DNA from: a virus
Reading direction: 5' to 3' (one strand)
IMG/VR virus record: IMGVR_UViG_3300042560_001656
Span: 1-31,316 of that record
DNA: 31,316 bases
Shown: piece by piece, positions 14,040-21,239 of the stretch
Layout of the letters: every line of letters begins with the position of its first letter
Numbering within the stretch: position 1 is the stretch's first letter
Notes under the pieces: generated by a model
Databases searched by the model: none
Seen by the model: the letters and a program-made list of their open reading frames with translations, nothing else
Told to the model about the DNA's origin: nothing
Made by a program: the position numbers and the translations under genes

Positions 14040-14405
14040 TCAGTCTACCTTGCTCGCCATCTGCTCCAGCTGCACCCGCCAGGACGGCGTGCTCCACCAC
14101 AGGCCGAGGAGCACCTGACAGATAGCCGACGTCGTGCCGGCAAGGAGCATCGGCCACAGCGGCCCGACGCCGTGGGCCGCCTCCCACCGCTCGCGGACCT
14201 GTGCCCGCACGAGCGTGAGCACGTGGTCGATCGCCTTGTGGTTCTCGCCGCCGAGCCGCTCGATGTCCTCGAGGTGGCGGCTTGGCCAATGGCGGACCAC
14301 CAGCCGCGTCAGTTCGTCCACCCGCCAGGATTGCGCGTAGTGGACCCGGGAGCCGAGCGTGGCCCGGACGTGGGCCTGGAGCGAGGCGAGGCCGTCGTCG
14401 GTCAC
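14040..14405 (-). CDS. Small membrane-associated protein, 121 aa
   Basis: The last gene of the late operon. A charged helical N-terminal part (residues 1-75, with HLEDIERLGGENHKAIDHVL) is followed by one hydrophobic segment of about 20 residues (GPLWPMLLAGTTSAICQVLL, about 80-100) and a short polar tail. One membrane pass is likely. GTG start overlaps the upstream stop as GTGA. A role in lysis or in the envelope is inferred from its neighbours only. Confidence 0.65.
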   Translation of the reverse strand: MTDDGLASLQAHVRATLGSRVHYAQSWRVDELTRLVVRHWPSRHLEDIERLGGENHKAIDHVLTLVRAQVRERWEAAHGVGPLWPMLLAGTTSAICQVLLGLWWSTPSWRVQLEQMASKVD

Positions 14406-14692
14406 CGCTGCCCTCCCGTCACGGCTTCGCGGATTTCACGCTGGGCTTCGGCCAACTCGCGGAGCGTCTCGGATTGCCGCTCCTGGGCACGACCGAGGCC
14501 CTGGAGAGTTTCGCTTGTCTGCTTGAGGAACGTCGCGTGCGATTCGACGACAGGCACGACGACGGTGTGATGGAGCGCGGTCGCCGCCTCGCGGGCGCAA
14601 AACAGCACCACGCTCGCGACGACCACAGGGAAGCCGAACTCTCGGGCGATACGGATGCCGACGTCGATCGCGTCGCTCGTCTTTTGTGTCAC
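14402..14692 (-). CDS. One-helix membrane protein with coiled coil, 96 aa
   Basis: After a short polar start comes a hydrophobic stretch (FGFPVVVASVVLFCA, about residues 19-33), then a long amphipathic charged helix (about 55-92, LKQTSETLQGLGRAQERQSE) that should form a coiled coil. The shape resembles small phage membrane proteins such as spanin-like or holin-associated proteins, but no family match is claimed. The GTG start overlaps the previous stop as GTGA. Confidence 0.65.
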   Translation of the reverse strand: MTQKTSDAIDVGIRIAREFGFPVVVASVVLFCAREAATALHHTVVVPVVESHATFLKQTSETLQGLGRAQERQSETLRELAEAQREIREAVTGGQR

Positions 14693-14991
14693 TGGTCGTC
14701 CTCCCACCACTTCTTCACAAGTGCCTGCACGATCGCCCCGATGGCCCACCACAGGAGCATGGTCATGAACGCGAACCCCGCCCGCTGGGCGTATTCGTCG
14801 CGGACCTGACGCTCCACTTCCGACCGGATGTATCGCGTGGTGTTGCTGCCGCGGGCTGCCACCATCACGCGGTCGGGCGGCATCTTGCTGCGGGCCGTCG
14901 AGACGATCTCGTCGCACCGCTCGCGGCCGAGCATGGATCGCCGGATCGGGTGGCGGGCCAGCTCGGCCCACACGTAATCGGCGTCGGTCAT
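14689..14991 (-). CDS. C-terminally anchored small protein, 100 aa
   Basis: A cytosolic-type charged domain (MTDADYVWAELARHPIRRSM ...) ends in one hydrophobic segment (FAFMTMLLWWAIGAIVQALV, about residues 73-92) and a short charged tail KKWWEDDQ. This is a tail-anchored layout, seen in some holins, but one helix does not prove the function. ATG overlaps the upstream stop as ATGA. It sits between the trypsin-like protease and two more membrane proteins. Confidence 0.65.
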   Translation of the reverse strand: MTDADYVWAELARHPIRRSMLGRERCDEIVSTARSKMPPDRVMVAARGSNTTRYIRSEVERQVRDEYAQRAGFAFMTMLLWWAIGAIVQALVKKWWEDDQ

Positions 14992-15761
14992 CGCTCGCAC
15001 CTCCCGTCCCGGCAGACGGCGGCGGCCACCGGCTGGCCCATCATCCGCCGGATCTCGGCGACATGGCTCCCGGCAGTCAGTCCGCCGGTCGATCCCCACA
15101 GCACCGCGACCACCTCGCCGCGGGCGTTGAAGATCGGACCGCCGGAGTCGCCCTGCCGGGCCGCGGCACGAACCTCGACCATGTGCATGGGGTGCCGGCT
15201 TGGCCCGACGAACTGGGTCACCTCTCCGCTCGCCTCGCGGTAGACGAACGGCACCGGCCCGTAGCCGGCGAGCGTCAGCCGGTCGCCGACGGCCGGGGGC
15301 CGGGCCGCGATCGGCACCGGGGCGGCGGCGGGGGCCGCGGTCGAGAGGACCGCCAGATCCCAGGCGGAATCCCACGCGGTCACGCGGGCCGTGCCGCTCG
15401 TGCCATCCGGCCAGCGGATCGTGATCGCGTTCCGGCCGTCGCGGACCACGTGCCAGGCGGTGAGCACCTTCGCCCGGCCGTCACGGGCCTCGACGAGCAC
15501 GCCGCTGCCGCAGTCGCGGGACGGGCCTGCCCCGCACTCGATCCGGCAGACGGCGGGCCGTGGGCCGGGGGCGGCGGCCGCGGCCAGGGGCGCCGGCGGG
15601 TCGGGCAGCTCGCCGGCACCGTCGCACACCGGGCACGCAAACCGCACCGGGCCGGGGCCGACGACGCGGTCGCCGTGGCAGTTGCCGCACGGGGCGGCCG
15701 CGGCGGTCGCGCAGAACAAGGCGAAAAACAGCGCGAGGAAAGGGGATTTCATGGGTTTCAC
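14988..15761 (-). CDS. Secreted trypsin-like serine protease with zinc-finger-like N-terminus
   Basis: A 257-residue protein with a signal peptide (KSPFLALFFALFCATAAAA, cut near residue 23). Next comes CGNCHGDRV...CPVCDGAG (about 25-50), two CxxC pairs in the style of DnaJ zinc fingers. Residues ~70-230 form a chymotrypsin-fold domain with the complete triad: H104 (TAWHVV), D135 (WDLAVL) and S206 (QGDSGGP). It should act outside the cytoplasm. GTG at 15761 overlaps the upstream stop; ATG at 15752 is an alternative. A secreted serine protease is rare in a phage late operon. It may help release, or process envelope proteins. Confidence 0.85.
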   Translation of the reverse strand: MKPMKSPFLALFFALFCATAAAAPCGNCHGDRVVGPGPVRFACPVCDGAGELPDPPAPLAAAAAPGPRPAVCRIECGAGPSRDCGSGVLVEARDGRAKVLTAWHVVRDGRNAITIRWPDGTSGTARVTAWDSAWDLAVLSTAAPAAAPVPIAARPPAVGDRLTLAGYGPVPFVYREASGEVTQFVGPSRHPMHMVEVRAAARQGDSGGPIFNARGEVVAVLWGSTGGLTAGSHVAEIRRMMGQPVAAAVCRDGRCER

Positions 15762-16630
15762 CCGGCGGGCCGGCTCCAGTCATCGGGGAGAGTCACGGAC
15801 GCCACGGCGAACGATCCCTGCCACGCGGACTTGGCGGTCCGCTCGGAGTCGTAGCGCACGATGTCATACGAATCCGGATAGGCCATGAGCCGCTGGTCGG
15901 GCATCCACCGCGCCCACGGCACCGCGTGCCCATTGCGGCCCACGCTCACGACGTAGCCGTGGAGCACGAGGCACACGGCCTGCTCATAGGACTCCGGGAA
16001 GATCACCTCCAGCGGGCGGAAGTTCTTCGCCGTCTCCTCCCACCCGTCAGGGAACCGCGAGACCGGCGTCCACGGGCCGCGCGACTGGTTGAATCCGCCC
16101 TTGCCGGCCGTCCCCGGCATCGCGTGCTTGAACTGGTAGTCGTAGGGCTGCACCGTCTCCGGCAGCATCCCCCGGCGGACAGCGATTTCCAGGACGCGCC
16201 GGACGTTCGCTCCGCCCCACTGCCGCGGGTTGGCCTCGGCCAAGACCGAGAGCGGCGACAGCCAGACGGACCCGAACTCGCGCGACTCGGGGTAACGGTA
16301 GTCCACCCGTGGCCCGCCGTAGTTCACGCCCCGCGCCCGGTTGCGGGCGGCCTCGACGTTGGCCCGCAGACTGTGACAGGTGCATTCGTGGGTCGGGTTC
16401 TGGTTGGTGAACCTGTCGATAAAGTTCATCCCCCACGCCCCGGCCGCGTCGTTCTCGCGGGCCTTCGCGACCCAGTCGCGCGGCTCGATCCACAGGGCCT
16501 CCGGGAACTCACGCGAGGCGTCGCCGCAGGCATCGCGCAGGGCGTCGGGCGTGTCCTCGATCGCGAGGCTCGCCGGGTAGCCGTCGTGCTCGGCCGGGAA
16601 GACGTCGATCAGGCGCGGGTCGATGGTCAC
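15758..16630 (-). CDS. Papain-like (C1) cysteine peptidase-like protein
   Basis: A 290-residue protein. NQNPTHEC places Q77 exactly six residues before C83, the spacing between the oxyanion Gln and the catalytic Cys in papain-type peptidases. GHAVPWARW supplies a His (H235) in the usual GHAV-like context. The third residue (the Asn of an NSWG-type motif) is not obvious, so activity is uncertain. No signal peptide is seen. GTG at 16630 overlaps the upstream stop as GTGA. It lies directly before the secreted serine protease, so both may belong to one envelope-directed function; a virion-structural role is an alternative. Confidence 0.68.
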   Translation of the reverse strand: MTIDPRLIDVFPAEHDGYPASLAIEDTPDALRDACGDASREFPEALWIEPRDWVAKARENDAAGAWGMNFIDRFTNQNPTHECTCHSLRANVEAARNRARGVNYGGPRVDYRYPESREFGSVWLSPLSVLAEANPRQWGGANVRRVLEIAVRRGMLPETVQPYDYQFKHAMPGTAGKGGFNQSRGPWTPVSRFPDGWEETAKNFRPLEVIFPESYEQAVCLVLHGYVVSVGRNGHAVPWARWMPDQRLMAYPDSYDIVRYDSERTAKSAWQGSFAVASVTLPDDWSRPAG

Positions 16631-16995
16631 GGCACGGCCTCCATCACCGCCGCCTCGCTCCCCGGCCGCGGCGTCACCCGGAGCACCGTCCGGCCGGCCA
16701 GGGCGACGACGGCCGGGAGCCCCGCTTTGCGGGCCGCATCCAGGGCGGCCCGGTACTGGTCCGGAACGTCGCCGTCGCCGTCGGTCGTGTCGTCCTCGAA
16801 GAGCGTGGCGACCACCTTCCGCTCACGGTTGAGCCGGTTGATCGCGACGGCCACGAACGGCGGCACGCCGCCGTCGTCCTTCTCGTAGACGTAGACCGCC
16901 GCCGTCGCGGACCCGCTCGTGTCCACGCGGCCCCACTCGACGCGCGGCAGCGTCAGCAGCAGAAGCCCGGCGGCGATGCAGGCGAGCGGTCTCAC
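16627..16995 (-). CDS. Small secreted or periplasmic protein, 122 aa
   Basis: Starts with a signal peptide-like sequence (RPLACIAAGLLLLTLPRVEW). The mature part alternates short strands with acidic loops (FEDDTTDGDGDVPDQY) and ends with VVALAGRTVLRVTP. The acidic loop could bind calcium, but it does not match an EF-hand fully. The GTG start overlaps the upstream stop as GTGA. It precedes the papain-like gene; no known domain. Confidence 0.65.
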   Translation of the reverse strand: MRPLACIAAGLLLLTLPRVEWGRVDTSGSATAAVYVYEKDDGGVPPFVAVAINRLNRERKVVATLFEDDTTDGDGDVPDQYRAALDAARKAGLPAVVALAGRTVLRVTPRPGSEAAVMEAVP

Positions 16996-17231
16996 GACTG
17001 CGGGGCCTCCGGCTTCAGCAGCTCATGCGTGAGCTGCTCGCACACGGCCACGGCATCGGTGTGCCCCTTGTCGCGGAGCCGGGCCGCGAGGTCGATCACC
17101 AGGCGGAGGTCGTCCACCGGCGTTCGGGTCCGCCGGCCAAGCCGGCCGCGGAGCTGCTGCACACCCACCACCACGCCGTAGCCGACGAGGCCGGTGGCGA
17201 TCACGATCTGGGCCAGGGTCAAGTAGTTCAT
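16992..17231 (-). CDS. Single-pass membrane protein, 79 aa
   Basis: An N-terminal membrane segment (TLAQIVIATGLVGYGVVVGV, residues 4-23) is followed by a basic stretch (LRGRLGRRTR) and a helical cytoplasmic tail. The positive charges after the helix suggest an N-out orientation. ATG overlaps the upstream stop as ATGA. Size and form would suit a holin-like or anchoring protein; unproven. Confidence 0.65.
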   Translation of the reverse strand: MNYLTLAQIVIATGLVGYGVVVGVQQLRGRLGRRTRTPVDDLRLVIDLAARLRDKGHTDAVAVCEQLTHELLKPEAPQS

Positions 17232-17479
17232 GTCTGCTCCATGTCGGCGGCTTTGTCGGCGATCCATCCCGCGAGGGCCGCACCCTGCGGAGTCTTTAGG
17301 ACGGCCGCGACGTGAGCCGTCAGTTCGTCATCCAGCCGGCTGCCGGTCTTGCTCGCGAGCCACTCCAGGGCGTCGGCGATCACCTCGGCCCGCTGGCTGT
17401 CGTCGGCGGCGGCCGACAGCCGCCGGCCGTAGCCGAGCAGGGGAGCCCATTCCACGAGGAGCCGGACGTTGTCGAGCAT
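17228..17479 (-). CDS. Small helical protein, 83 aa
   Basis: A soluble helical protein with LSAAADDSQRAEVIADALEW and a later AHVAAVLKTPQGAALAGWI segment. Start and upstream stop share one base (TGATG). No domain is recognised. Its central motif of paired helices recalls the second half of the upstream neighbour, but I cannot show a relationship. Confidence 0.6.
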   Translation of the reverse strand: MLDNVRLLVEWAPLLGYGRRLSAAADDSQRAEVIADALEWLASKTGSRLDDELTAHVAAVLKTPQGAALAGWIADKAADMEQT

Positions 17480-17856
17480 CAGGCCCTCACGAGTGAGAGG
17501 ACCTGTTCCACCGCACCGGCAGCGAGGGCCACGACGAGCGATCGAACCGCTGGCCGGGCGAGCATCCACACCGGCCAGAGGACCGTGGGAACGGCCTTGT
17601 CGGCGACGGCGTCGAAAAGGTCGGCCACAGCGACCAGCACGGCGGCCTTCTTCGCCTCGCCACTCATTTCCTTGACGTCTTCGTAGCTCTCGACCAGCAA
17701 CCGCACGAGGGCCAGTGACAACTCGCCGAACTCCCGCCACGTCAGGCCGTCGGCAGCCGCGGACTGGGCGGCATAGATGAAGGCAGCCGCCCGGGCGATC
17801 GGCCCGGAGGCGGGGAGGTGCGAGGCGACGGCGACGGGGGCATCGGAAACGCTCAT
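17479..17856 (-). CDS. Helical protein with hydrophobic C-terminus, 125 aa
   Basis: Residues 20-80 are amphipathic helices (WREFGELSLALVRLLVESYE). The C-terminal 45 residues are strongly hydrophobic (VPTVLWPVWMLARPAVRSLV and VVALAAGAVEQVL), enough for one or two membrane passes. The ATG overlaps the previous stop as ATGA. Possible holin by position in the late cassette, but a soluble helical bundle is also possible. Confidence 0.62.
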   Translation of the reverse strand: MSVSDAPVAVASHLPASGPIARAAAFIYAAQSAAADGLTWREFGELSLALVRLLVESYEDVKEMSGEAKKAAVLVAVADLFDAVADKAVPTVLWPVWMLARPAVRSLVVALAAGAVEQVLSLVRA

Positions 17857-18128
17857 TTGATCAGTCCCTTTTCGTGCAGTTCCTTGGCCTGGGCGGGCGT
17901 GCAAAACGGCACGAGCGCCTTCGATGGATCACCGCCTGCCCCGGCCAGCGTGAGGGAGAGGTAGTAGTAGAAGTCGCGGTCCACGCCCTTCTTGCTCGTG
18001 ATCGTCCCGATGCCGGCCCGTCGGAGCGGCTGGTAGTGGACGTGCTGGCTCGTCTCGCCGGCCGGGGCCATCGCCTCCCGGCCGGTGGCCGTGCGGCGGA
18101 ACATCGACTCCTCGACTCGTCCGCTCAC
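17853..18128 (-). CDS. Small hypothetical protein, first gene of the envelope module
   Basis: A protein of about 91 residues with a basic N-terminus and a middle FYYYLSLTLAGAG, ending in FCTPAQAKELHEKGLIK. I chose GTG at 18128, 7 bases after GAGGAG; GTG 18134 and ATG 18104 are alternatives. It begins a new block after a hairpin (18176-18198) and a TACAAT box, so its promoter may be its own. Function unknown. Confidence 0.6.
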   Translation of the reverse strand: MSGRVEESMFRRTATGREAMAPAGETSQHVHYQPLRRAGIGTITSKKGVDRDFYYYLSLTLAGAGGDPSKALVPFCTPAQAKELHEKGLIK

Positions 18129-18152
18129 AGCCACGCTCCTCGGTTCCGTTTC

Positions 18153-18158
18153 ATTGTA
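18153..18158 (-). promoter_or_regulatory. Possible -10 box TACAAT
   Basis: TACAAT on the minus strand lies between the hairpin at 18176-18198 and the gene starting near 18128. No good -35 sits at 16-18 bases, so it is at best a weak or activator-dependent late promoter. Confidence 0.3.
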
Positions 18159-18175
18159 CGCCTGTCCAGATATGG

Positions 18176-18198
18176 CCCCGGGTGCGGAACACCCGGGG
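18176..18198 (-). terminator. Perfect 9-bp hairpin between gene blocks
   Basis: CCCCGGGTG (18176-18184) pairs with CACCCGGGG (18190-18198) around CGGAA, 18 bases after the dNMP kinase stop. There is no U-tract. It marks the end of the nucleotide-metabolism block. Confidence 0.5.
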
Positions 18199-18215
18199 AA
18201 TCAGGGGGTGGTGGA

Positions 18216-19373
18216 TCACTCGCTCGCGAGAATCGCGGCGACGTTCGCGCGGGTCTGGTCCGGCGTGCCGGTGTTGTCGATCACGCGATCGACCATGCCG
18301 GGCGACAAGCCGGATTCGCTGACATGCGGCGATACGCCTGCGGTCGGCCCACGATCGACGCCCCAGACCTCGCCGCCCATCTCCTGCACCATCCGCGCCT
18401 CGTTGTCGAAGCGGACGTCGGCGATCACCACCGTCGAGACACCGCTGGCGGCCAGTTCCTCGATCCGACGCCTCGCGATTCGCAGCCAAATGTCCTCGGC
18501 CACCAGCGTCCGGCCCCAGTCGGTGCCGAGGGTCTGGAGCAGCTGCCGCGGCGACTTGCCCAGCCAGTCGATCGGCCGTTCCTTGGTCGCCCGCTGCCGC
18601 AGCACGGTGTCCTGTATCCCGAGAATCGCCGACAGGGCCGCGTAGATCGGGTCGGCGAGTTGGATCACCGCGGCGTCCGGCACCAGGCTGGCAACGAAAG
18701 TTTTGCCGCAGCCGGCCGGGCCGGCGAGGCCGATGATCCGCGGCCGCTGCGGCGGCGTGATGACCTCCGTCTGGATCGGCTCGCCCTCGCCGCGGATCCT
18801 CGCCATCATTTCCTCGCGACGGTTCTTGATCGCCGCCCATGCCGCATCCAGCTGCTCCTGGCTCATCGTGGCACCGATCCGCTCCACCTTGAACTCCGCG
18901 GGTGCGGTCGGCGTGGCCGGCTTGATGTCGAGATGCTTGATCCTGTCGAGAAACTCCGGCGGCATGTCGAGGGCTTCGCGAGCCACGGGCTCGGCCGAGG
19001 CGGTGGCACGCGAGGAAGCCTCCATCGTGCGGGCCTTCGCCACGAACGGACTGCCCTCGCACGCCTCGCATCCGGAGGACCACACGTCGGACAGCACCGC
19101 GGCGGCCGCGGCCTCGGCCGGCTTGCAGCCCGCCAGCGGGTGCGGCTTGTAGCCCTCGAGCTTCTGGTCGTCGGCGGGTGTGCCAGCCATGCGGGCCGCC
19201 ACGGCTTCGCGGATGCCCGCATTGATTTCGTCCATGCTCGCCATGATTTCCTTTCGCTCCTTCAATAGCCTCATCACGTCCGCCGCCAGTGAACCGCTCG
19301 TGCCCGTCCACTGCCCCATGAATCGCCTCGCCCGCTTTTCACACGCCACGAGGTAGTCGTCGGGCAGCCTCAT
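18216..19373 (-). CDS. Deoxynucleoside monophosphate kinase with long N-terminal extension
   Basis: Phosphorylates dNMPs to dNDPs with ATP, feeding phage DNA synthesis. The kinase domain occupies about residues 212-385: P-loop AGPAGCGKT (217-225), LQTLGTDWGR (about 279-288) and IADVRFDNEA (about 318-327), the marks of the phage T4 gp1-like family. The family usually has 200-250 residues; this protein has 385, with about 210 extra N-terminal residues containing a CEACEG cysteine pair (residues 102-105) and helical segments. The ATG at 19373 overlaps the upstream stop as ATGA, so the extension seems genuine. Its function is unknown. Confidence 0.82.
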   Translation of the reverse strand: MRLPDDYLVACEKRARRFMGQWTGTSGSLAADVMRLLKERKEIMASMDEINAGIREAVAARMAGTPADDQKLEGYKPHPLAGCKPAEAAAAAVLSDVWSSGCEACEGSPFVAKARTMEASSRATASAEPVAREALDMPPEFLDRIKHLDIKPATPTAPAEFKVERIGATMSQEQLDAAWAAIKNRREEMMARIRGEGEPIQTEVITPPQRPRIIGLAGPAGCGKTFVASLVPDAAVIQLADPIYAALSAILGIQDTVLRQRATKERPIDWLGKSPRQLLQTLGTDWGRTLVAEDIWLRIARRRIEELAASGVSTVVIADVRFDNEARMVQEMGGEVWGVDRGPTAGVSPHVSESGLSPGMVDRVIDNTGTPDQTRANVAAILASE

Positions 19374-20545
19374 GCCTCCATCCTCGGGCCGGCCACGTGC
19401 ATCGCGTTGAGCCCGCCACCCGCGTCGTAGACGAACAGCTCCATCGCTTGCCGGTTGCCGATGAAGCCCTCGACGGCGTGGTAGTCGTCGGGAGGGCACA
19501 GGGCAGGGGCGACGCGGACCAGCACGCCGTCATAGGTCTCGATCGGCCGCGACCACTCCGCCGCCTGGTGGTGGAGGTGCCCGGTGTGAATCTCGCGGTA
19601 CGGGCACTTCGACCACCAGCGAGCCGCCTCGATCGCCATGAGCTGCGGCAGCTTGCGCTTGGCCTTGTGGCCATGGGCGAACCCGAGGAGGTTCTTGCCG
19701 TGGTCGAGATATTTCCTGGGCGTGTACTCCTGCTCCACTCGCACGCGGCGGTCGTTGCGGAACCGCTCCACGAGGATCCGCTGGAATCCATAGGTGAGCG
19801 TCTCGTCGTGGTTGCCATTCACGACCAGCGTGTCCACCGGGGCCACCGTCGCCGCGGCGTCGATCATCGCAAGGAGCGAATCGGTGCCGACGTTGAGCAT
19901 CTTCTGGAGCCGGCCGTCCCGCTCCAGCGGCGTGCCCTTCGTCGTCGTGCCGGCCGGCGAGTCGTAGTGGTAGACGTCGCCGAGCGTGGCGACCGTCAGC
20001 CGCACAGGACGGTAGCGGTTCGCGGTGTCGAGCAGCTCCGCCGACGCCTCCCGCACAAGCCGGGCCGCGATGTCGAGGTCGTAGTCGGCCCCGGCAGTCC
20101 GCCTCCAGCTGTACTTGCCGAAGTGTGGGTCGGCGAGCACGAGCACGGCCCACTGGTCGGTCTGTTTCGTGTACCGTGGCCGCGGCTTGATCGGCTTTTG
20201 GATGTCGGCCTTCGCCGCCTCGATCATCGCCTCGACGCACTCCCGCGTGGTCGGCCCGCCGCGCGGCTTGAGCCTCACATGGACGCGGTGCAGCTCGGTC
20301 ACGACCGGCTGCCCGGTCTCGCGGTCTGCTGTCAGCCCCTCCCACTTCGTGGCCTCGCTTTGGGCGACCTCGAAGCGTTCCATGTCCGCCTCGATGTGCC
20401 GCAGAAGGTCTTCGACCGTGCGGATGCGGGCCGAGACGCTGCGGGCCTCCAGCCCGTCGGCGGTCTCGCGCTTCGTGACCTCCTCGATCGTGAGGCCCTT
20501 GTCACCGGCGGCCTTGGCAGCCACCTCGGCCACGATCTGCTTCAC
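19370..20545 (-). CDS. Calcineurin-like metallophosphoesterase
   Basis: A 391-residue protein with a metal-dependent phosphoesterase domain from about residue 130. All five metal-binding blocks are present: DPH (D139, H141), GD (D190), GNHDE (about 244-248), GHGH-like FAHGH (about 289-293) and GHLHH (about 322-326). The N-terminal 120 residues are helical with no known domain. Start is GTG 20545, overlapping the upstream stop as GTGA. Phage enzymes of this type can act on DNA ends or nucleotides; the true substrate cannot be read from the sequence. It is grouped with the dNMP kinase. Confidence 0.85.
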   Translation of the reverse strand: MKQIVAEVAAKAAGDKGLTIEEVTKRETADGLEARSVSARIRTVEDLLRHIEADMERFEVAQSEATKWEGLTADRETGQPVVTELHRVHVRLKPRGGPTTRECVEAMIEAAKADIQKPIKPRPRYTKQTDQWAVLVLADPHFGKYSWRRTAGADYDLDIAARLVREASAELLDTANRYRPVRLTVATLGDVYHYDSPAGTTTKGTPLERDGRLQKMLNVGTDSLLAMIDAAATVAPVDTLVVNGNHDETLTYGFQRILVERFRNDRRVRVEQEYTPRKYLDHGKNLLGFAHGHKAKRKLPQLMAIEAARWWSKCPYREIHTGHLHHQAAEWSRPIETYDGVLVRVAPALCPPDDYHAVEGFIGNRQAMELFVYDAGGGLNAMHVAGPRMEA

Positions 20546-20790
20546 AGGCTTTTGAGCCAAATCGTCACCCCGTTGAATCCGATGTCGGCGATCCCCCGCG
20601 ACTTGAGCACCGCGCTGATCGCATCCGCCGCCGGCTTGGTTGCCGTACCGAACTGGCCAGCCTTGTAGGCCGCCGCGATGGCGGCCAGGGTCTCGCGGTG
20701 CTCCGCCGCCGCCCGCTCGTACCATCGCGACGACTGCCGCCGCCGCACTGTCTGGGCGATCTCCGCGACGATGTCAGGGGTCTTTGCCAT
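20542..20790 (-). CDS. Small basic helical protein, 82 aa
   Basis: A basic N-terminal helix (IVAEIAQTVRRRQSSRWYER) is followed by two helices and a short end GVTIWLKSL. The spacing AAYKAGQFG...ADAISAVLKSRG suggests a small DNA-binding or adaptor fold, but I cannot name it. The ATG at 20790 has GGAG 7 bases upstream. It couples to the metallophosphoesterase gene by a GTGA overlap and could be its partner. Confidence 0.65.
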   Translation of the reverse strand: MAKTPDIVAEIAQTVRRRQSSRWYERAAAEHRETLAAIAAAYKAGQFGTATKPAADAISAVLKSRGIADIGFNGVTIWLKSL

Positions 20791-20837
20791 GGCAGTTCTC
20801 CGTGGTTTCCGGGATCGTGCCATGGATCTGGTAGGCG

Positions 20838-21239
20838 TCAACCGACCTCCTCCGGCCCCCACTTGCCAACCGGGCACTTCTCGTTGGCCCATGACAATTT
20901 GCTCACGAACCGCGACTCCCGCACGACCGGGCACCCGCACTTCGAGCACGCCGATCCGTCGTAGAACTCGCAGCCTTGGCAGATGGCGAACCGCCGCTCG
21001 CGCTCGGCGTCGCTGCACTGGGGCATCCCGGCGGCGATGTGCTTCGCGGCCGAGGTGGCGAAGTTCGCGGCCTTAGAGAGCATGGATGGAGCGGCAACAG
21101 CCGCCGCCGATGGCTCGCCGTCTTTGCTGTCGTCGCTGCTAGAAATAATCCTCGCGCGTCCATCTGACAGTGCGGCGTATAGTTCTTGAGATGTTAGCGG
21201 CCTGTCGCCTCGCTCCACTGCGATCACAAAGTTTTTCAT
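20838..21239 (-). CDS. Phage zinc-ribbon protein of the tail region, 133 aa
   Basis: A soluble N-terminal part (about 1-85) is followed by a cysteine-rich module: CQGCEFYDG, CSKCGCP, then SKLSWANEKCPVGKWGP. The pattern CxxC-x7-CxxCxC plus CPxGKW is common in small phage proteins encoded behind tail fibres and should bind zinc. The ATG at 21239 overlaps the fibre-like gene stop as ATGA. A structural or assembly role is likely by position; no activity can be read from it. Confidence 0.7.
   Translation of the reverse strand: MKNFVIAVERGDRPLTSQELYAALSDGRARIISSSDDSKDGEPSAAAVAAPSMLSKAANFATSAAKHIAAGMPQCSDAERERRFAICQGCEFYDGSACSKCGCPVVRESRFVSKLSWANEKCPVGKWGPEEVG

Noticed and set aside
13430-14125. 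Plus-strand frame overlapping the integrase end
   Set aside because: Arginine-, glycine- and proline-rich shadow in another frame; contains the hairpin after the integrase.
17874-19268. 464-codon plus-strand frame opposite the dNMP kinase
   Set aside because: Antisense shadow of a gene with a clear P-loop and DVRF motif; crosses a hairpin and gene boundary.
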